In this document: positions 1 through 8,021 of the stretch, piece after piece | Numbering within the stretch: position 1 is the stretch's first letter | How the letters are laid out: every line of letters starts with the position of its first letter | DNA from: Bdellovibrio sp. ZAP7 | GTDB taxonomy: Bacteria; Bdellovibrionota_B; Oligoflexia; Oligoflexales; RGVZ01 | Direction: 5' to 3' | Assembly: GCA_945900755.1 (NCBI GenBank) | Contig: CAMDKS010000024.1 | Coordinates: 1 to 45,128, forward strand | Length of the DNA stretch: 45,128 nt | Notes under the pieces: model-generated | Told to the model about the DNA's origin: nothing | The model's input: only the letters and a program-made list of their open reading frames with translations | Database searches by the model: none | Translations under genes and position numbers: made by a program

Positions 1-197
1 CCTTCCGCGGCTTGTGACATACCTAAGAGGCGACGCTGCAGCGAAACAATTTCATTTTGCAAATACGCGTAAGTGTCCTCGCTCATTAAAATAAAATTTT
101 CACCGGTTCGTCGCTGAATTCTGATTGGCTCCGACGCAGCAAGATCGAGATAGTCTTTGAGTTCGGCCCGCAGTTTTTTTGGATTTGTAGATTCCAT
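1..197 (-). CDS. Phd/YefM-like antitoxin, 3' part outside window
   Basis: Reading the minus strand from an ATG at 197 gives 65 residues before the window ends, starting MESTNPKKLRAELKDYLDLA and continuing with EPIRIQRRTGENFILMSEDTYAYL. This layout, an N-terminal helix that recalls 'xxxR..L.dyLd.a', then a beta-strand with 'I.R..gE.fvLms...Y..L', is typical of the Phd/YefM antitoxin family, which binds DNA and neutralises a RelE/Doc-type toxin. The C-terminal toxin-binding part and any toxin gene lie beyond the left edge. The ribosome-binding site is weak. The family assignment rests on pattern only; the protein could also be a stand-alone Phd-like regulator. Confidence 0.6.
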   Translation of the reverse strand, partial: MESTNPKKLRAELKDYLDLAASEPIRIQRRTGENFILMSEDTYAYLQNEIVSLQRRLLGMSQAAE

Positions 198-247
198 GAT
201 ATTGTTCACAGACTACTCATCCATTTAAACTCTCGATGCCTTGAAAC

Positions 248-277
248 AAAAAACCCCGACTCCGTATAGAGCCAGGG
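248..277 (-). terminator. Rho-independent terminator of tRNA-Asp
   Basis: On the minus strand the arms CCCTGGCTC and GAGTCGGGG form a 9-bp stem (with G-U pairs) around a 6-nt loop, followed directly by TTTTTT. It lies about 20 nt past the CCA end of the tRNA gene. Confidence 0.8.
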
Positions 278-296
278 CTTTCTTATTTTCGCAAAA

Positions 297-373
297 TGGC
301 GGGATGGACGGGACTTGAACCCGTGGCCTCCGCCGTGACAGGGCGGCGTTATAACCAACTTAACTACCACCCC
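297..373 (-). tRNA. tRNA-Asp (anticodon GTC)
   Basis: The minus strand folds as a full cloverleaf. The acceptor arms GGGGTGG and CCATCCC pair over 7 bp with one G-U. U8 and A9 precede the D arm. The anticodon stem CCGCC/GGCGG carries loop CTGTCAC, which gives anticodon GTC (Asp). The T arm is ACGGG-TTCAAGT-CCCGT. The discriminator is G73, as expected for tRNA-Asp, and CCA is encoded in the DNA. The gene stands alone between its own promoter and terminator, not inside a tRNA or rRNA cluster. Confidence 0.97.
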
Positions 374-416
374 GCTTAGGATGCCGCGTACGCTTTTCAG
401 CGTCAGCAAGAGGATT

Positions 417-445
417 GTTATACGGAAGGGGCCGAGGGGTGTCAA
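417..445 (-). promoter_or_regulatory. Sigma-70 promoter of tRNA-Asp
   Basis: The minus strand has TTGACA, a 17-bp spacer and TATAAC, about 44 bp upstream of the mature tRNA 5' end. The -35 is a perfect match, the -10 matches at five of six positions and the spacing is ideal. The leader between them would be removed by RNase P. Confidence 0.8.
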
Positions 446-512
446 TAGTATTTGCTGGTCCTGAGACATTTTTTAGAAACCGTGACCAAAAATCACCGGT
501 TCTTGAAATCGC

Positions 513-1460
513 TTAAGTTCCAGCCATTTCCGCGGATTTTTCAGGCTCCGCAGCACTGTCCTGGGCCGCCCGAAGGCGGGCTGCTTCCTCCTTTTTCTTA
601 ACGCCACTGGACCAAACAGCAAAGATCACCGTTACGACGAAAAAATCGATAAATTCTCCGGGCACCCACATGAGCAGGCCTCCAAGTCGCTGATCGTCGA
701 GGTGCGACCACTCGCTCCACCAGGCAGGGATAGGACGGCCTACGTAGGCATACCAGACGTCGTCACTAAACGAGAGGAATGCGGACAAGATCACGTTGGC
801 CGCCATCAGGCCCATCATGTAGAGCATCCTGACGGGAAGTTTTAGAGGGGACTTCATCGGGTAGGGGTCAATGATGTTTCGCCAGAGAAGAATGCTGGCA
901 ATAGAAAACGTGGCATGTTCGACTAGATGCCAAGCGTCGTTGAGAAGAGCTAGGTTGTAGAAATATGGAACGTGCCAAAACCAATAGGCCGCTTGGAACA
1001 AAAATAGGCTTACGAGGGGGCGACTTACAAGGTTAAACAGCCAGCGCAGCGGGCGACTTCGCACCAAGGGAAAATAAACATTGCGGCGCACTCCCGGAGA
1101 AATGCCTCGGACGCAAATGAAAAATGGGACCCCAAACATCATAAGCGGCACGCCGATATTGGTGATCATCAAGTGTTGAATCATGTGCACGAAAAAAAGC
1201 TGATCGGCTAGCGGATCAATCGGCGGCAACAAGGCTGCGACAATGATCGTGATTCCCAGGAAATAAAGACCAATCTGCCAAGGTTTTACTGGCAGTGGGC
1301 CGCGAAAAGCACGGAGGCCTCGTACATATAAAATCCCAAGCAGCACAAACAACAATAAAGCCGGATCCCAAATCCACTTGAGCTCAAACGTGTCAGCCGG
1401 CAACGGATCATAAAGATTGTGTGCCTCAGCCGTGGAAGAAAATAGGTCAAAAGAATTCAC
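513..1460 (-). CDS. ctaG: Cytochrome c oxidase assembly factor CtaG (caa3 type)
   Basis: A 315-residue polytopic membrane protein of the caa3_CtaG family, thought to help deliver copper or assemble the binuclear centre of caa3 oxidases. Several hydrophobic helices are visible. They include the characteristic His-rich helix FFVHMIQHLMITNIGVPLMM and a later segment with FWHVPYFYNLAL and WHLVEHATF, which place conserved histidines within the membrane. The C-terminal tail is charged and rich in Ala/Glu. The start is GTG. It is the last gene of the ctaCDEFG operon, 25 bp after ctaF. This is the CtaG of caa3 systems, unrelated to the Cox11/CtaG of aa3 enzymes. Confidence 0.85.
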   Translation of the reverse strand: MNSFDLFSSTAEAHNLYDPLPADTFELKWIWDPALLLFVLLGILYVRGLRAFRGPLPVKPWQIGLYFLGITIIVAALLPPIDPLADQLFFVHMIQHLMITNIGVPLMMFGVPFFICVRGISPGVRRNVYFPLVRSRPLRWLFNLVSRPLVSLFLFQAAYWFWHVPYFYNLALLNDAWHLVEHATFSIASILLWRNIIDPYPMKSPLKLPVRMLYMMGLMAANVILSAFLSFSDDVWYAYVGRPIPAWWSEWSHLDDQRLGGLLMWVPGEFIDFFVVTVIFAVWSSGVKKKEEAARLRAAQDSAAEPEKSAEMAGT

Positions 1461-1485
1461 AGTGATTCAATCACGATAGAATGGC

Positions 1486-1833
1486 CTAATTGCCCGTTGG
1501 CAACGAAAGTTTCATGATCGCAAAAACACCCATCGACAAAAACGCTGAGAATACAAAAATCCAAGTTAAAATTTTGTTATCATAACGAAGATGCATATAC
1601 CAGCCGCAAACCATAATGAATTTCACAATGGAGGCGATCACGAGCACTGTGACCATCAGGCCATCAGACACCCCTAGTTCTGATTTATACTGAAAAATGG
1701 CCCATTCGCCCAATGTAATTAAGCAGAGTACAACTGCAAATATCCAATAAAGCTTTGGACCTGCGTGAGCATGCTCTTCATGATGATCGGAATGGTGGCC
1801 GGCGTGTGCTGGAGCGTGGTGACTTGATGACAT
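1486..1833 (-). CDS. ctaF: Cytochrome c oxidase subunit IV
   Basis: A 115-residue protein with a His-rich N-terminus (HHAPAHAGHHSDHHEEHAHAG) followed by three hydrophobic helices, the layout of prokaryotic COX subunit IV (CtaF/CyoD-like). Subunit IV stabilises the oxidase and has no redox cofactor. The N-terminal His cluster could bind metal, but this is not established. It sits 16 bp after ctaE and 25 bp before ctaG in the oxidase operon, which supports the call more strongly than the poorly conserved sequence does. Confidence 0.82.
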   Translation of the reverse strand: MSSSHHAPAHAGHHSDHHEEHAHAGPKLYWIFAVVLCLITLGEWAIFQYKSELGVSDGLMVTVLVIASIVKFIMVCGWYMHLRYDNKILTWIFVFSAFLSMGVFAIMKLSLPTGN

Positions 1834-1849
1834 AATTGGTTAATTCCTT

Positions 1850-2443
1850 TCAAATATAGACGAACAAATAAACGAATGTGAAAATAATAATCCACACCAC
1901 GTCAACAAAGTGCCAGTAAAGGCCCGCGACTTCGATCACATCACTATTAAACCATTTGTCCCCTTTAATGAGAGATGTCACCAAAATAGAAGACATCCAA
2001 AGCACCCCTACCGTTACGTGAGCACCGTGGCATCCCGTGAGCAAATAGAAACTCGATGCAAAAATATTGGTGGAAAGCCCAAGGCCGTCGACATTAACGA
2101 ACGTGGAAAATTCGTGGTACTGAAAGCCTAAGAAAATAAGGCCGCCAACCACAACCATCGCCGTCCAAAACTGAAATTTGCGCAGACTTTTCTCTTTGCA
2201 GTAGTGGAGCGCTAGTACCATCGCTACCGAGGACATCAAAAGGTCGAAGGTCGACAGCGTGGTGACGTTAATCTTATAGACTTCCTGAGGCGAAGGTCCC
2301 GACAAGGAACGACCTTTGTTGATCAAGTAGTTGGCGATTAGCGTCCCAAACAAGAAACACTCCGAGCCGATAAGTACCCACATCGCAAACTTGCGGTTCT
2401 CGATGTTTGTCGACTGGTGGTGACCGTGAGCCTGTTCACTCAT
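1850..2443 (-). CDS. ctaE: Cytochrome c oxidase subunit III
   Basis: A 197-residue protein of the heme-copper oxidase subunit III family, with five hydrophobic helices as in short bacterial forms. Family marks include KFAMWVLIGSECFLFGTL near the N-terminus (with the conserved membrane Glu), FYLLTGCHGAHVTVGVLW in the middle and the C-terminal GLYWHFVDVVWIIIFTFVYL. The start is supported by GGGGAGAT about 7 nt upstream of the ATG. It lies between ctaD and ctaF in the operon. It supports the stability and proton uptake of subunit I. Confidence 0.93.
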   Translation of the reverse strand: MSEQAHGHHQSTNIENRKFAMWVLIGSECFLFGTLIANYLINKGRSLSGPSPQEVYKINVTTLSTFDLLMSSVAMVLALHYCKEKSLRKFQFWTAMVVVGGLIFLGFQYHEFSTFVNVDGLGLSTNIFASSFYLLTGCHGAHVTVGVLWMSSILVTSLIKGDKWFNSDVIEVAGLYWHFVDVVWIIIFTFVYLFVYI

Positions 2444-2519
2444 AATTTTTATCTCCCCTTTTCCCTAGGTAGCGTTCCAAACGTTCAATTCAAATCACTA
2501 AAAAACTACGGCATAGTAT

Positions 2520-4325
2520 TCAAGGAGCCTCGTAAGCCCAGCCAAAAGCCGAGCCTACGGTGATGGCTAGACCACACAAGGAAATAAAAACACCGTGATC
2601 CGACACGACAAACCCAGAGGCGATCGTCGTAATGCCTGCGGCAAGAAGAATCGGCCAGAAACTTTGGTCTGGTAAATGAATTGATTTCGGATCAAAGGGA
2701 CGCTCTGGAGCCAATGGCAAACGCTTGCCGTCGTGGGTGTACTTCTGGTACCAAAAAGCATCTAATTGGGTGACTTCGGGCGGATGAGCGAAGTTATACT
2801 CAGGTGGAGGCGACGAGATCGACCACTCTAGTGTACGGCCATCCCACGGATCAGCAGGCGCCTTCTTGCCCCACTTTAGCGAGATGCAAAAATTAAAGAA
2901 GAATAGAAGTCCACCCACGGCTGTGATGTAGGCTCCAATGGTCGCACAGAAGTTCCAGAAGTTCCAATTCATGTCGGGAGCATAGGTAAAAATACGGCGC
3001 GGCATGCCTTCTAGTCCAAGAAAGTGCATGGGGAAGAATGTTAAGTTAAATCCCACCATGTACAACCAAAATTGAGTCTTACCAAGCATCTCATTTAACA
3101 TCCGACCAGTGACTTTTGGAAACCAGTAAAAAATACCGCCGAAGAGTCCCATCACCGCACCGCCGTAAAGCACATAATGGAAGTGGGCCACCACAAAATA
3201 AGTATCCTGGTGCTGCGTATCGATCACTGGAGAGCTGTGCATAATGCCAGAAAGTCCACCTAACGTGAACATAGCAACAAACGAAATCGCAAACATGGAT
3301 GCGGTATTAAAGCGGATTTTCCCGCCCCAAAGTGTTGAAATCCAGTTGAAGATTTTTACACCTGTAGGCACAGCAATCAACATCGTCGCCGCACTAAACA
3401 ACGCCTGCGCCCACGCCCCAAGACCAGTCGTAAACATATGGTGGGCCCACACGGCAAACCCTAGAAATCCAATGGCACACGTGCTGTAAACCATGACCGA
3501 GTACCCGAAAAGAGGCTTACGGGCCGAGGTCGCTAGAATTTCTGAGACGATGCCCATCGCTGGCAAAATTAAAATGTACACCTCTGGGTGGCCGAAAATC
3601 CAGAATAAATGCTGCCACATAATAACCTGACCGCCTAAACCTGGATTAAAAAATCCGGTACCGTAGTTTCTGTCAAATGAGATCATGACAAGGGCAATGG
3701 TGATCACTGGCAGCGCAAGAATCAAAAGCACCTGGGTCACCAAAGTCGCCCAAATAAAAAGTGGCATTTTAAGAAGGGTCATGCCCTTGCAACGCATGTT
3801 CAAAATAGTGACAAAAAAGTTGATGGCAGCAATCAGCGAAGCAAGTCCAACAACCTGAATGCCAAGCACCCAAAAATCTACCGAGTGAGTGGGGTTAAAC
3901 TGCTTTTCAGTTAAATTCGCATAAGCAAACCAACCCATCGCAGGAATCTGCTGGACAAGGTAACTTGTATTAAGCAACAAAGCGCCGAATAAGAAAACCC
4001 AGTAGCTCAACGCATTTAAACGAGGAAATGCAACGTCCGGCGCTCCAATCATCAGTGGCACTAGAAAGTTAAAAAAGGCGGCTGAGAGTGGCATCACCAC
4101 AAGGAAAATCATCGTCGTTCCGTGCATCGTCACCAGTCCGTTAAAAATTTCACCGGTGATAAATGTATTGTTCGGAACTATAAGCTGAGTACGCATCAAT
4201 ATGGCATCGACCCCGCCTACTACTAAAAAAAACAAAGCTGCAAGTGCATACAAGATGCCAATGCGCTTATGGTCGACGGTTGTTAGCCAGCTGATAATTC
4301 CAGTTTTGGGAAGATATTTTGCCAT
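2520..4325 (-). CDS. ctaD: Cytochrome c oxidase subunit I
   Basis: The catalytic subunit of a heme-copper oxidase: it reduces O2 to water and pumps protons. All expected ligand motifs are present: MHGTTMIFLVVMP (low-spin heme His), FGHPEVYILILP (CuB His, crosslinked Tyr and the A1-type D-channel Glu), HHMFTTG (two CuB His) and VVAHFHYVLYGG (both heme iron His). The D-channel entry is represented by APDVAFPRLNALSYWVF. The chosen start MAKYLPK follows AAGGA by 10 nt; a further in-frame ATG 21 bp upstream (at 4346) is possible. Length is about 601 residues with roughly 12-14 membrane spans. No ctaA or ctaB heme A synthesis genes lie in the window. Confidence 0.97.
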   Translation of the reverse strand: MAKYLPKTGIISWLTTVDHKRIGILYALAALFFLVVGGVDAILMRTQLIVPNNTFITGEIFNGLVTMHGTTMIFLVVMPLSAAFFNFLVPLMIGAPDVAFPRLNALSYWVFLFGALLLNTSYLVQQIPAMGWFAYANLTEKQFNPTHSVDFWVLGIQVVGLASLIAAINFFVTILNMRCKGMTLLKMPLFIWATLVTQVLLILALPVITIALVMISFDRNYGTGFFNPGLGGQVIMWQHLFWIFGHPEVYILILPAMGIVSEILATSARKPLFGYSVMVYSTCAIGFLGFAVWAHHMFTTGLGAWAQALFSAATMLIAVPTGVKIFNWISTLWGGKIRFNTASMFAISFVAMFTLGGLSGIMHSSPVIDTQHQDTYFVVAHFHYVLYGGAVMGLFGGIFYWFPKVTGRMLNEMLGKTQFWLYMVGFNLTFFPMHFLGLEGMPRRIFTYAPDMNWNFWNFCATIGAYITAVGGLLFFFNFCISLKWGKKAPADPWDGRTLEWSISSPPPEYNFAHPPEVTQLDAFWYQKYTHDGKRLPLAPERPFDPKSIHLPDQSFWPILLAAGITTIASGFVVSDHGVFISLCGLAITVGSAFGWAYEAP

Positions 4326-4399
4326 CGGTCGTAGGTCCTTAATCATAGTCTCATGTGAACAAGTTTAATGCCGTCATACAACGCACAAAAATACAGAAC

Positions 4400-5458
4400 T
4401 TAGTATGTCTTCACTGTAGAAAGTCGCAGGTACGACGATACCGCCGCAATTTCCTTCTCCGTTAATCCTAGATTTGGCATCAGAGTGCCAGGCTTCAACG
4501 ATGCGGGGTCACGCAACCAAATCGCAAGATTTTCAGGTGTATTCAGTCGTATTCCGCCGGCCATATATTTCCGGCTACCGAAGTTTGAGAGGTTCGGGCC
4601 GATTTTATCGCCAGGAATCTGCTCGCTAGGAGTGCCTGCAATCGTGTGACACGCTTGGCATCTTGCGAACACCTCTTCGCCTTCTGCGGCTAATCTAGTC
4701 TCGACTTTAGGAGGAGTATTTACAGTTTGTGTCCACGCCTCAAACTCCGCTTTGGTATGAACCACCGCGTTGAACCTCATCAACGCGTGCGATGCGCCGC
4801 AAAGCTCCACGCACTGACCTTGATAGTGTTCTCCACCTTTTTTATTGGGATCAACTAGTGCCGGACTAGAGATATTGAGAGTGTTGAATGCGGAAGGCGC
4901 ACCTGTCTCTTTATTGAATGCGGTCGGCATAACATCTACTTTACCGCCAAACTTAGGGACCCAAAAACTATGGATCACATCATTTGACCAAAGCTTAAAA
5001 TGAAGTGGGGTGTTTTCCGGGACGTGCAGCTCGCCGGCCGATATAACTTTACCGTTTTGTGGGTAACGAAATTCCCACCACCACTGGTGACCGATGACCT
5101 CAATTTCTAAAGCGTTAGGTTCAGCGTGAGCATATTTAAATAAAACTCGCCAAGTAGGAACCGCAATAAAAATCAATAGAATCACAGGAATAACCGTCCA
5201 CATGATCTCCAAGGTCGTACTACCGTGAAACTGTGCGGGTGGGGTTTCATCCCCAGGCTTATCTTTGAACCGAATCAGGGTGTAGATCAATGGAATAGCT
5301 ACGGCAAAAAATACCAAAAAACAAAGGACCGTGGTGATCCAGTAGACGTGATTCGCATCCTTGCCCCAATTAGTCAGGCCAGAGATCGTGTTCATGGGGG
5401 CATCCCAATTAACGTCAAAGAATTTGTACTTGAGTTCGTCAAAAGGAGGTAACTGCAT
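4400..5458 (-). CDS. ctaC: Cytochrome c oxidase subunit II with fused cytochrome c (caa3 type)
   Basis: The electron-entry subunit of the oxidase. Two N-terminal membrane helices are followed by a periplasmic cupredoxin domain with the CuA ligands (QCVELCGASHALM) and the aromatic run HQWWWEF. A C-terminal cytochrome c domain carries one heme motif, CQACHTI, with Met ligands available near PGTLMPNLG. The fused cytochrome makes this a caa3 oxidase. The start was set at the ATG at 5458, preceded by AGGTG; a GTG three codons upstream has no ribosome-binding site. It is the first gene of the operon and is followed after about 74 bp by ctaD. Confidence 0.95.
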   Translation of the reverse strand: MQLPPFDELKYKFFDVNWDAPMNTISGLTNWGKDANHVYWITTVLCFLVFFAVAIPLIYTLIRFKDKPGDETPPAQFHGSTTLEIMWTVIPVILLIFIAVPTWRVLFKYAHAEPNALEIEVIGHQWWWEFRYPQNGKVISAGELHVPENTPLHFKLWSNDVIHSFWVPKFGGKVDVMPTAFNKETGAPSAFNTLNISSPALVDPNKKGGEHYQGQCVELCGASHALMRFNAVVHTKAEFEAWTQTVNTPPKVETRLAAEGEEVFARCQACHTIAGTPSEQIPGDKIGPNLSNFGSRKYMAGGIRLNTPENLAIWLRDPASLKPGTLMPNLGLTEKEIAAVSSYLRLSTVKTY

Positions 5459-5561
5459 TGATGACACCTGCTGTGTGGACGTTGATAATAGTCAATTCTA
5501 GTCAAAATCAAAATAAGAAACTCAAAAACTTAAAATCTATATTCTTAGCTTATGAATATAA

Positions 5562-5591
5562 ATAATAACCGTGAGTTTGGTCTAACGTCAA
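5562..5591 (-). promoter_or_regulatory. Candidate promoter of the cta operon
   Basis: Minus strand TTGACG, an 18-bp spacer and TATTAT, about 105 bp upstream of ctaC in an AT-rich stretch. It overlaps the 3' end region of the upstream gene, so the oxidase genes can be transcribed separately. Confidence 0.45.
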
Positions 5592-5599
5592 GAATTGTC

Positions 5600-6085
5600 T
5601 CAAAGTTTCAATGGGATCGCAACTTGCAATCGATCATTTCTATATTTTAGGTGGATGGTAAATTTCCATTCACCAGCCATATGCATCTTTAGACCCTCGA
5701 TCAAGTATTCGCCAGACTGCACCAATTTTATGGACGGACGAGTCACCATACCGTGCCGATGTTGGGGCATCGTAGCGTCGAACTTTTCGACCTTGAGTTC
5801 GTTGAGCTGTAAGGAATTAAGGCCTGTGATCGACATTCGCGCGCAAAATAATTTGCCGACTTCGATCACGCGAATCTGAGTGCAGGTCACGTCGTTTGGA
5901 ACGAGGCGAATGTCTAGATTATGACCACCAATGTTTCCACTCATGTTCATTTCTTGGCCAAATGCATACCCTGAAACAATATAAAGGCTGACAAAAAAAG
6001 CAAACCCTAGTGCGCTCTTTTTTTGCAGCCCCGTGAGGCTGCCCTGACAAATTCCAACGTCTAACGGCTTGCGGATTGTTTTCAT
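5600..6085 (-). CDS. Secreted YtkA-like protein
   Basis: About 161 residues from an ATG preceded by AGAAGGGTGG at 8 nt; a longer reading from 6118 lacks such a site. The N-terminus holds one hydrophobic segment, KKSALGFAFFVSLYIVSGYA, ending in FGQ, so it is probably exported. The C-terminal half has the YtkA/FixH-type pattern DATMPQHRHGMVTRP followed by a predicted beta-sandwich with MHMAGEWKFTIHL. The Met/His-rich motif suggests copper binding, which suits its place between the caa3 oxidase and a diheme enzyme operon. Two Cys (TCTQI, LFCARM) could form a disulfide. The function is inferred; the family is not well characterised. Confidence 0.65.
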   Translation of the reverse strand: MKTIRKPLDVGICQGSLTGLQKKSALGFAFFVSLYIVSGYAFGQEMNMSGNIGGHNLDIRLVPNDVTCTQIRVIEVGKLFCARMSITGLNSLQLNELKVEKFDATMPQHRHGMVTRPSIKLVQSGEYLIEGLKMHMAGEWKFTIHLKYRNDRLQVAIPLKL

Positions 6086-6105
6086 GCATCCACCCTTCTC
6101 TACTA

Positions 6106-6114
6106 TGCTATGAT
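6106..6114 (+). promoter_or_regulatory. Extended -10 promoter for the DUF983/diheme operon
   Basis: TGC followed by TATGAT forms an extended -10 element with a weak -35. It lies 34 bp upstream of the ATG at 6148. On the opposite strand, TTGACA (6130-6135) could serve the YtkA-like gene, so the two promoters would overlap in a 62-bp gap. Confidence 0.4.
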
Positions 6115-6147
6115 CCATCTTCCCACTAATGTCAACGAGGTGTCACC

Positions 6148-6579
6148 ATGCCTACTTCAAATTCAACTGCAAAAGCAAGCCAAGGTACCTCATCTTTTCG
6201 TCGCCCACGGCTAAAGCTGTTACCCGCACTACTGTTGAGGTGCCCGTATTGTGGGAAATCTCGACTACAAAAGAAAGGCTGCTTCATCGAATTCGACGTC
6301 GGATGCGTGCCCTGCAACTACAAGTACACTCGAGAAATCGGTTATTTTGCTGGGGCCGCACAGATGTTGAATTACGGATTCGCTGCCGTAACCGCCATGG
6401 GTGGTGGGGCCATCATGGTATGGAAATATAGTGATGCCGGAGATTTTGTGGTGGCCGGCATACCGGCTGCTTTTGCAGGTATCACGTCATTTCTGTTTAT
6501 TCCGTGGGGTCGAGCCCTCTGGCTTTGGATGGATCACGCAACCCACCCCCTTAACGAGGACGATCAGCTAGTCCCATGA
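6148..6579 (+). CDS. DUF983 family membrane protein
   Basis: A 143-residue protein matching the DUF983 layout. A zinc-ribbon-like segment has CPYCGKSRL and later GCVPCNYKYTREIGYFAGA, which gives CxxC...CxxC. It is followed by two hydrophobic helices (AAVTAMGGGAIMVW and IPAAFAGITSFLFIPWGRALWLW as separate pieces). DUF983 proteins are often encoded near cytochrome oxidase genes but have no firm function. GAGG lies 7 nt before the start. The stop overlaps the next start (ATGA at 6576), so it is translationally coupled to the diheme protein. Confidence 0.8.
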   Translation: MPTSNSTAKASQGTSSFRRPRLKLLPALLLRCPYCGKSRLQKKGCFIEFDVGCVPCNYKYTREIGYFAGAAQMLNYGFAAVTAMGGGAIMVWKYSDAGDFVVAGIPAAFAGITSFLFIPWGRALWLWMDHATHPLNEDDQLVP

Positions 6580-8021
6580 TTCCACGCAAATTCGCAAATC
6601 GATTAGTAGGCTTAGCGATTCTGTCCGTTATTGTTTATTTTTCTTGGCGCCCAGCTTCTCAAGTAAAAAGCGCCCGAGCCCAGCCGCTCTCTCAAGAGGC
6701 CGTCAAAATTGCGATCTCCAACATGCGCCTTCGTCATCCAAGCACAGGCAGCACCGCCGATAAAAAATCAACCGCATTAATGACCCTCGGCAAAAGATTT
6801 TTCTTCGACAAAAAGTTGAGTGCCAACGGGCAAGTTTCCTGTGCGACATGTCACCAACCTGAAAAATCATTTACAGATGGGCGGGTAACAGCCGTGGGCA
6901 TTGCCACCACAGGCATGAATACGCCCACCCTTGTGAACAGTTATTTTGGACAATGGTTTTTTTGGGACGGACGTTCCGACTCCTTAGAAGCACAAGCTTT
7001 GGGCCCCGTCGAAAATGCATTGGAGCATGGGTTTAGTCGCGTCCAGGTGGCAACACTGATCGCCTCCGATTACAAAAAAGAATACGAAGAATTGTTTGGA
7101 CGCTTGCCCGCCGCTCTCCCTACAGACCCTGCCGTTAGGCTACCTGCGTCGCCACACTCAATGGTGTCAAACGAGGTGGCAGCCTATGCTCTCGCCACCC
7201 TTGGTAACCAAGATTTTCAAAAACAAGTTTTAAAAACGGCACAAAGTCAGTCCAAACAGCCAGTCGAGATTCTTCGCACTAGCTCTGCCGGTGCCCCTGA
7301 ACCAAAGACACCCTTTGACCAACGACCTGAAGCACAAAAATTAGAGATCAATATTGTCTTTGCCAATTTTGGTCGAGCGGTCGCTGAATTTGAACGCTCC
7401 ATTGAAACCACTGATTCTCCCTTTGATTTATTTGCGGATAACGTCGCAAAAAATGAGAAAAATAAGGGAACTAATAAAGAGGACCTCAATTCATCTTTTG
7501 TTGCAGGCTTCGGTGCCGCAGAACTTCGCGGCTTAGAACTATTTGTGGGCCGAGGAAACTGCACATTGTGCCACCAGGGGTCTCATTTTACAGATCAGCA
7601 ATTTCACAATATTGGACTCATGGCCCTGGCTACCGATCATGTAGATCTTGGCCGCACTCAAGGAATGCTCATCGCTCGCAACAGCGAATTTAATTGCCGA
7701 GGAAAATATTTACCGCAAAAATCTCCGAGCGAAGGTTGCCGAGAACTCGAGTTTTTGGAAACTGAAAGTGCCGAGGCCGTCGGCGCCTTTAAAACTCCAA
7801 CTCTACGCAACCTCCGCGACACTGGGCCCTATGGTCACGACGGCAGATTTCCAAAGCTTATCGACATTTTGCAACACTACAATCATTTAGCGATGCCTCC
7901 AGCCGTGGGGCACACGGAAGAATTACTACTGCCTCTTGACTTTAATCAGGCGGAGCTTCATGATCTTGAATCACTATTGATGTCACTCAGTGGTTCGGTG
8001 ACGTTTTTTAAGGGAGGGTAA
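6576..8021 (+). CDS. Diheme cytochrome c peroxidase / MauG family protein
   Basis: A 481-residue exported protein with an N-terminal hydrophobic segment (residues 8-24) and two heme c sites: CATCH at 89-93 and CTLCH at 329-333. Family signatures are NTPTLVNSYFGQWFFWDGRS around 115-134 and TPTLRNLRDTGPYGHDGRFP around 408-426. Members reduce H2O2 or, like MauG and MbnH, oxidise residues on a partner protein. It is longer than usual because of a polar insert at about 225-305 (KQPVEILRTSSAGAPEPK, KNEKNKGTNKEDLN). It is coupled to DUF983 upstream and abuts the next gene (TAA then ATG). Peroxidase and protein-modifying roles cannot be told apart from sequence. Confidence 0.88.
   Translation: MIPRKFANRLVGLAILSVIVYFSWRPASQVKSARAQPLSQEAVKIAISNMRLRHPSTGSTADKKSTALMTLGKRFFFDKKLSANGQVSCATCHQPEKSFTDGRVTAVGIATTGMNTPTLVNSYFGQWFFWDGRSDSLEAQALGPVENALEHGFSRVQVATLIASDYKKEYEELFGRLPAALPTDPAVRLPASPHSMVSNEVAAYALATLGNQDFQKQVLKTAQSQSKQPVEILRTSSAGAPEPKTPFDQRPEAQKLEINIVFANFGRAVAEFERSIETTDSPFDLFADNVAKNEKNKGTNKEDLNSSFVAGFGAAELRGLELFVGRGNCTLCHQGSHFTDQQFHNIGLMALATDHVDLGRTQGMLIARNSEFNCRGKYLPQKSPSEGCRELEFLETESAEAVGAFKTPTLRNLRDTGPYGHDGRFPKLIDILQHYNHLAMPPAVGHTEELLLPLDFNQAELHDLESLLMSLSGSVTFFKGG

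Noticed and set aside
206-469. 87-codon minus-strand open frame
   Set aside because: It runs straight through the tRNA-Asp gene, its promoter and terminator; there is no ribosome-binding site.
465-512. Terminator after ctaG
   Set aside because: An imperfect GAACC(G)GTGA/TCACGGTTTC stem is present, but the following bases are TAAAAAATG, not a U-run.
5445-5565. AAAGGAGGT followed by a 34-codon plus-strand open frame at 5461
   Set aside because: The Shine-Dalgarno look-alike is the complement of Leu-Pro-Pro-Phe codons at the start of ctaC, and the short frame has no recognisable product.
5600-6118. Longer start for the YtkA-like protein at 6118
   Set aside because: The ribosome-binding site AGAAGGGTGG would then fall inside the coding part; the ATG at 6085 gives a normal signal peptide.
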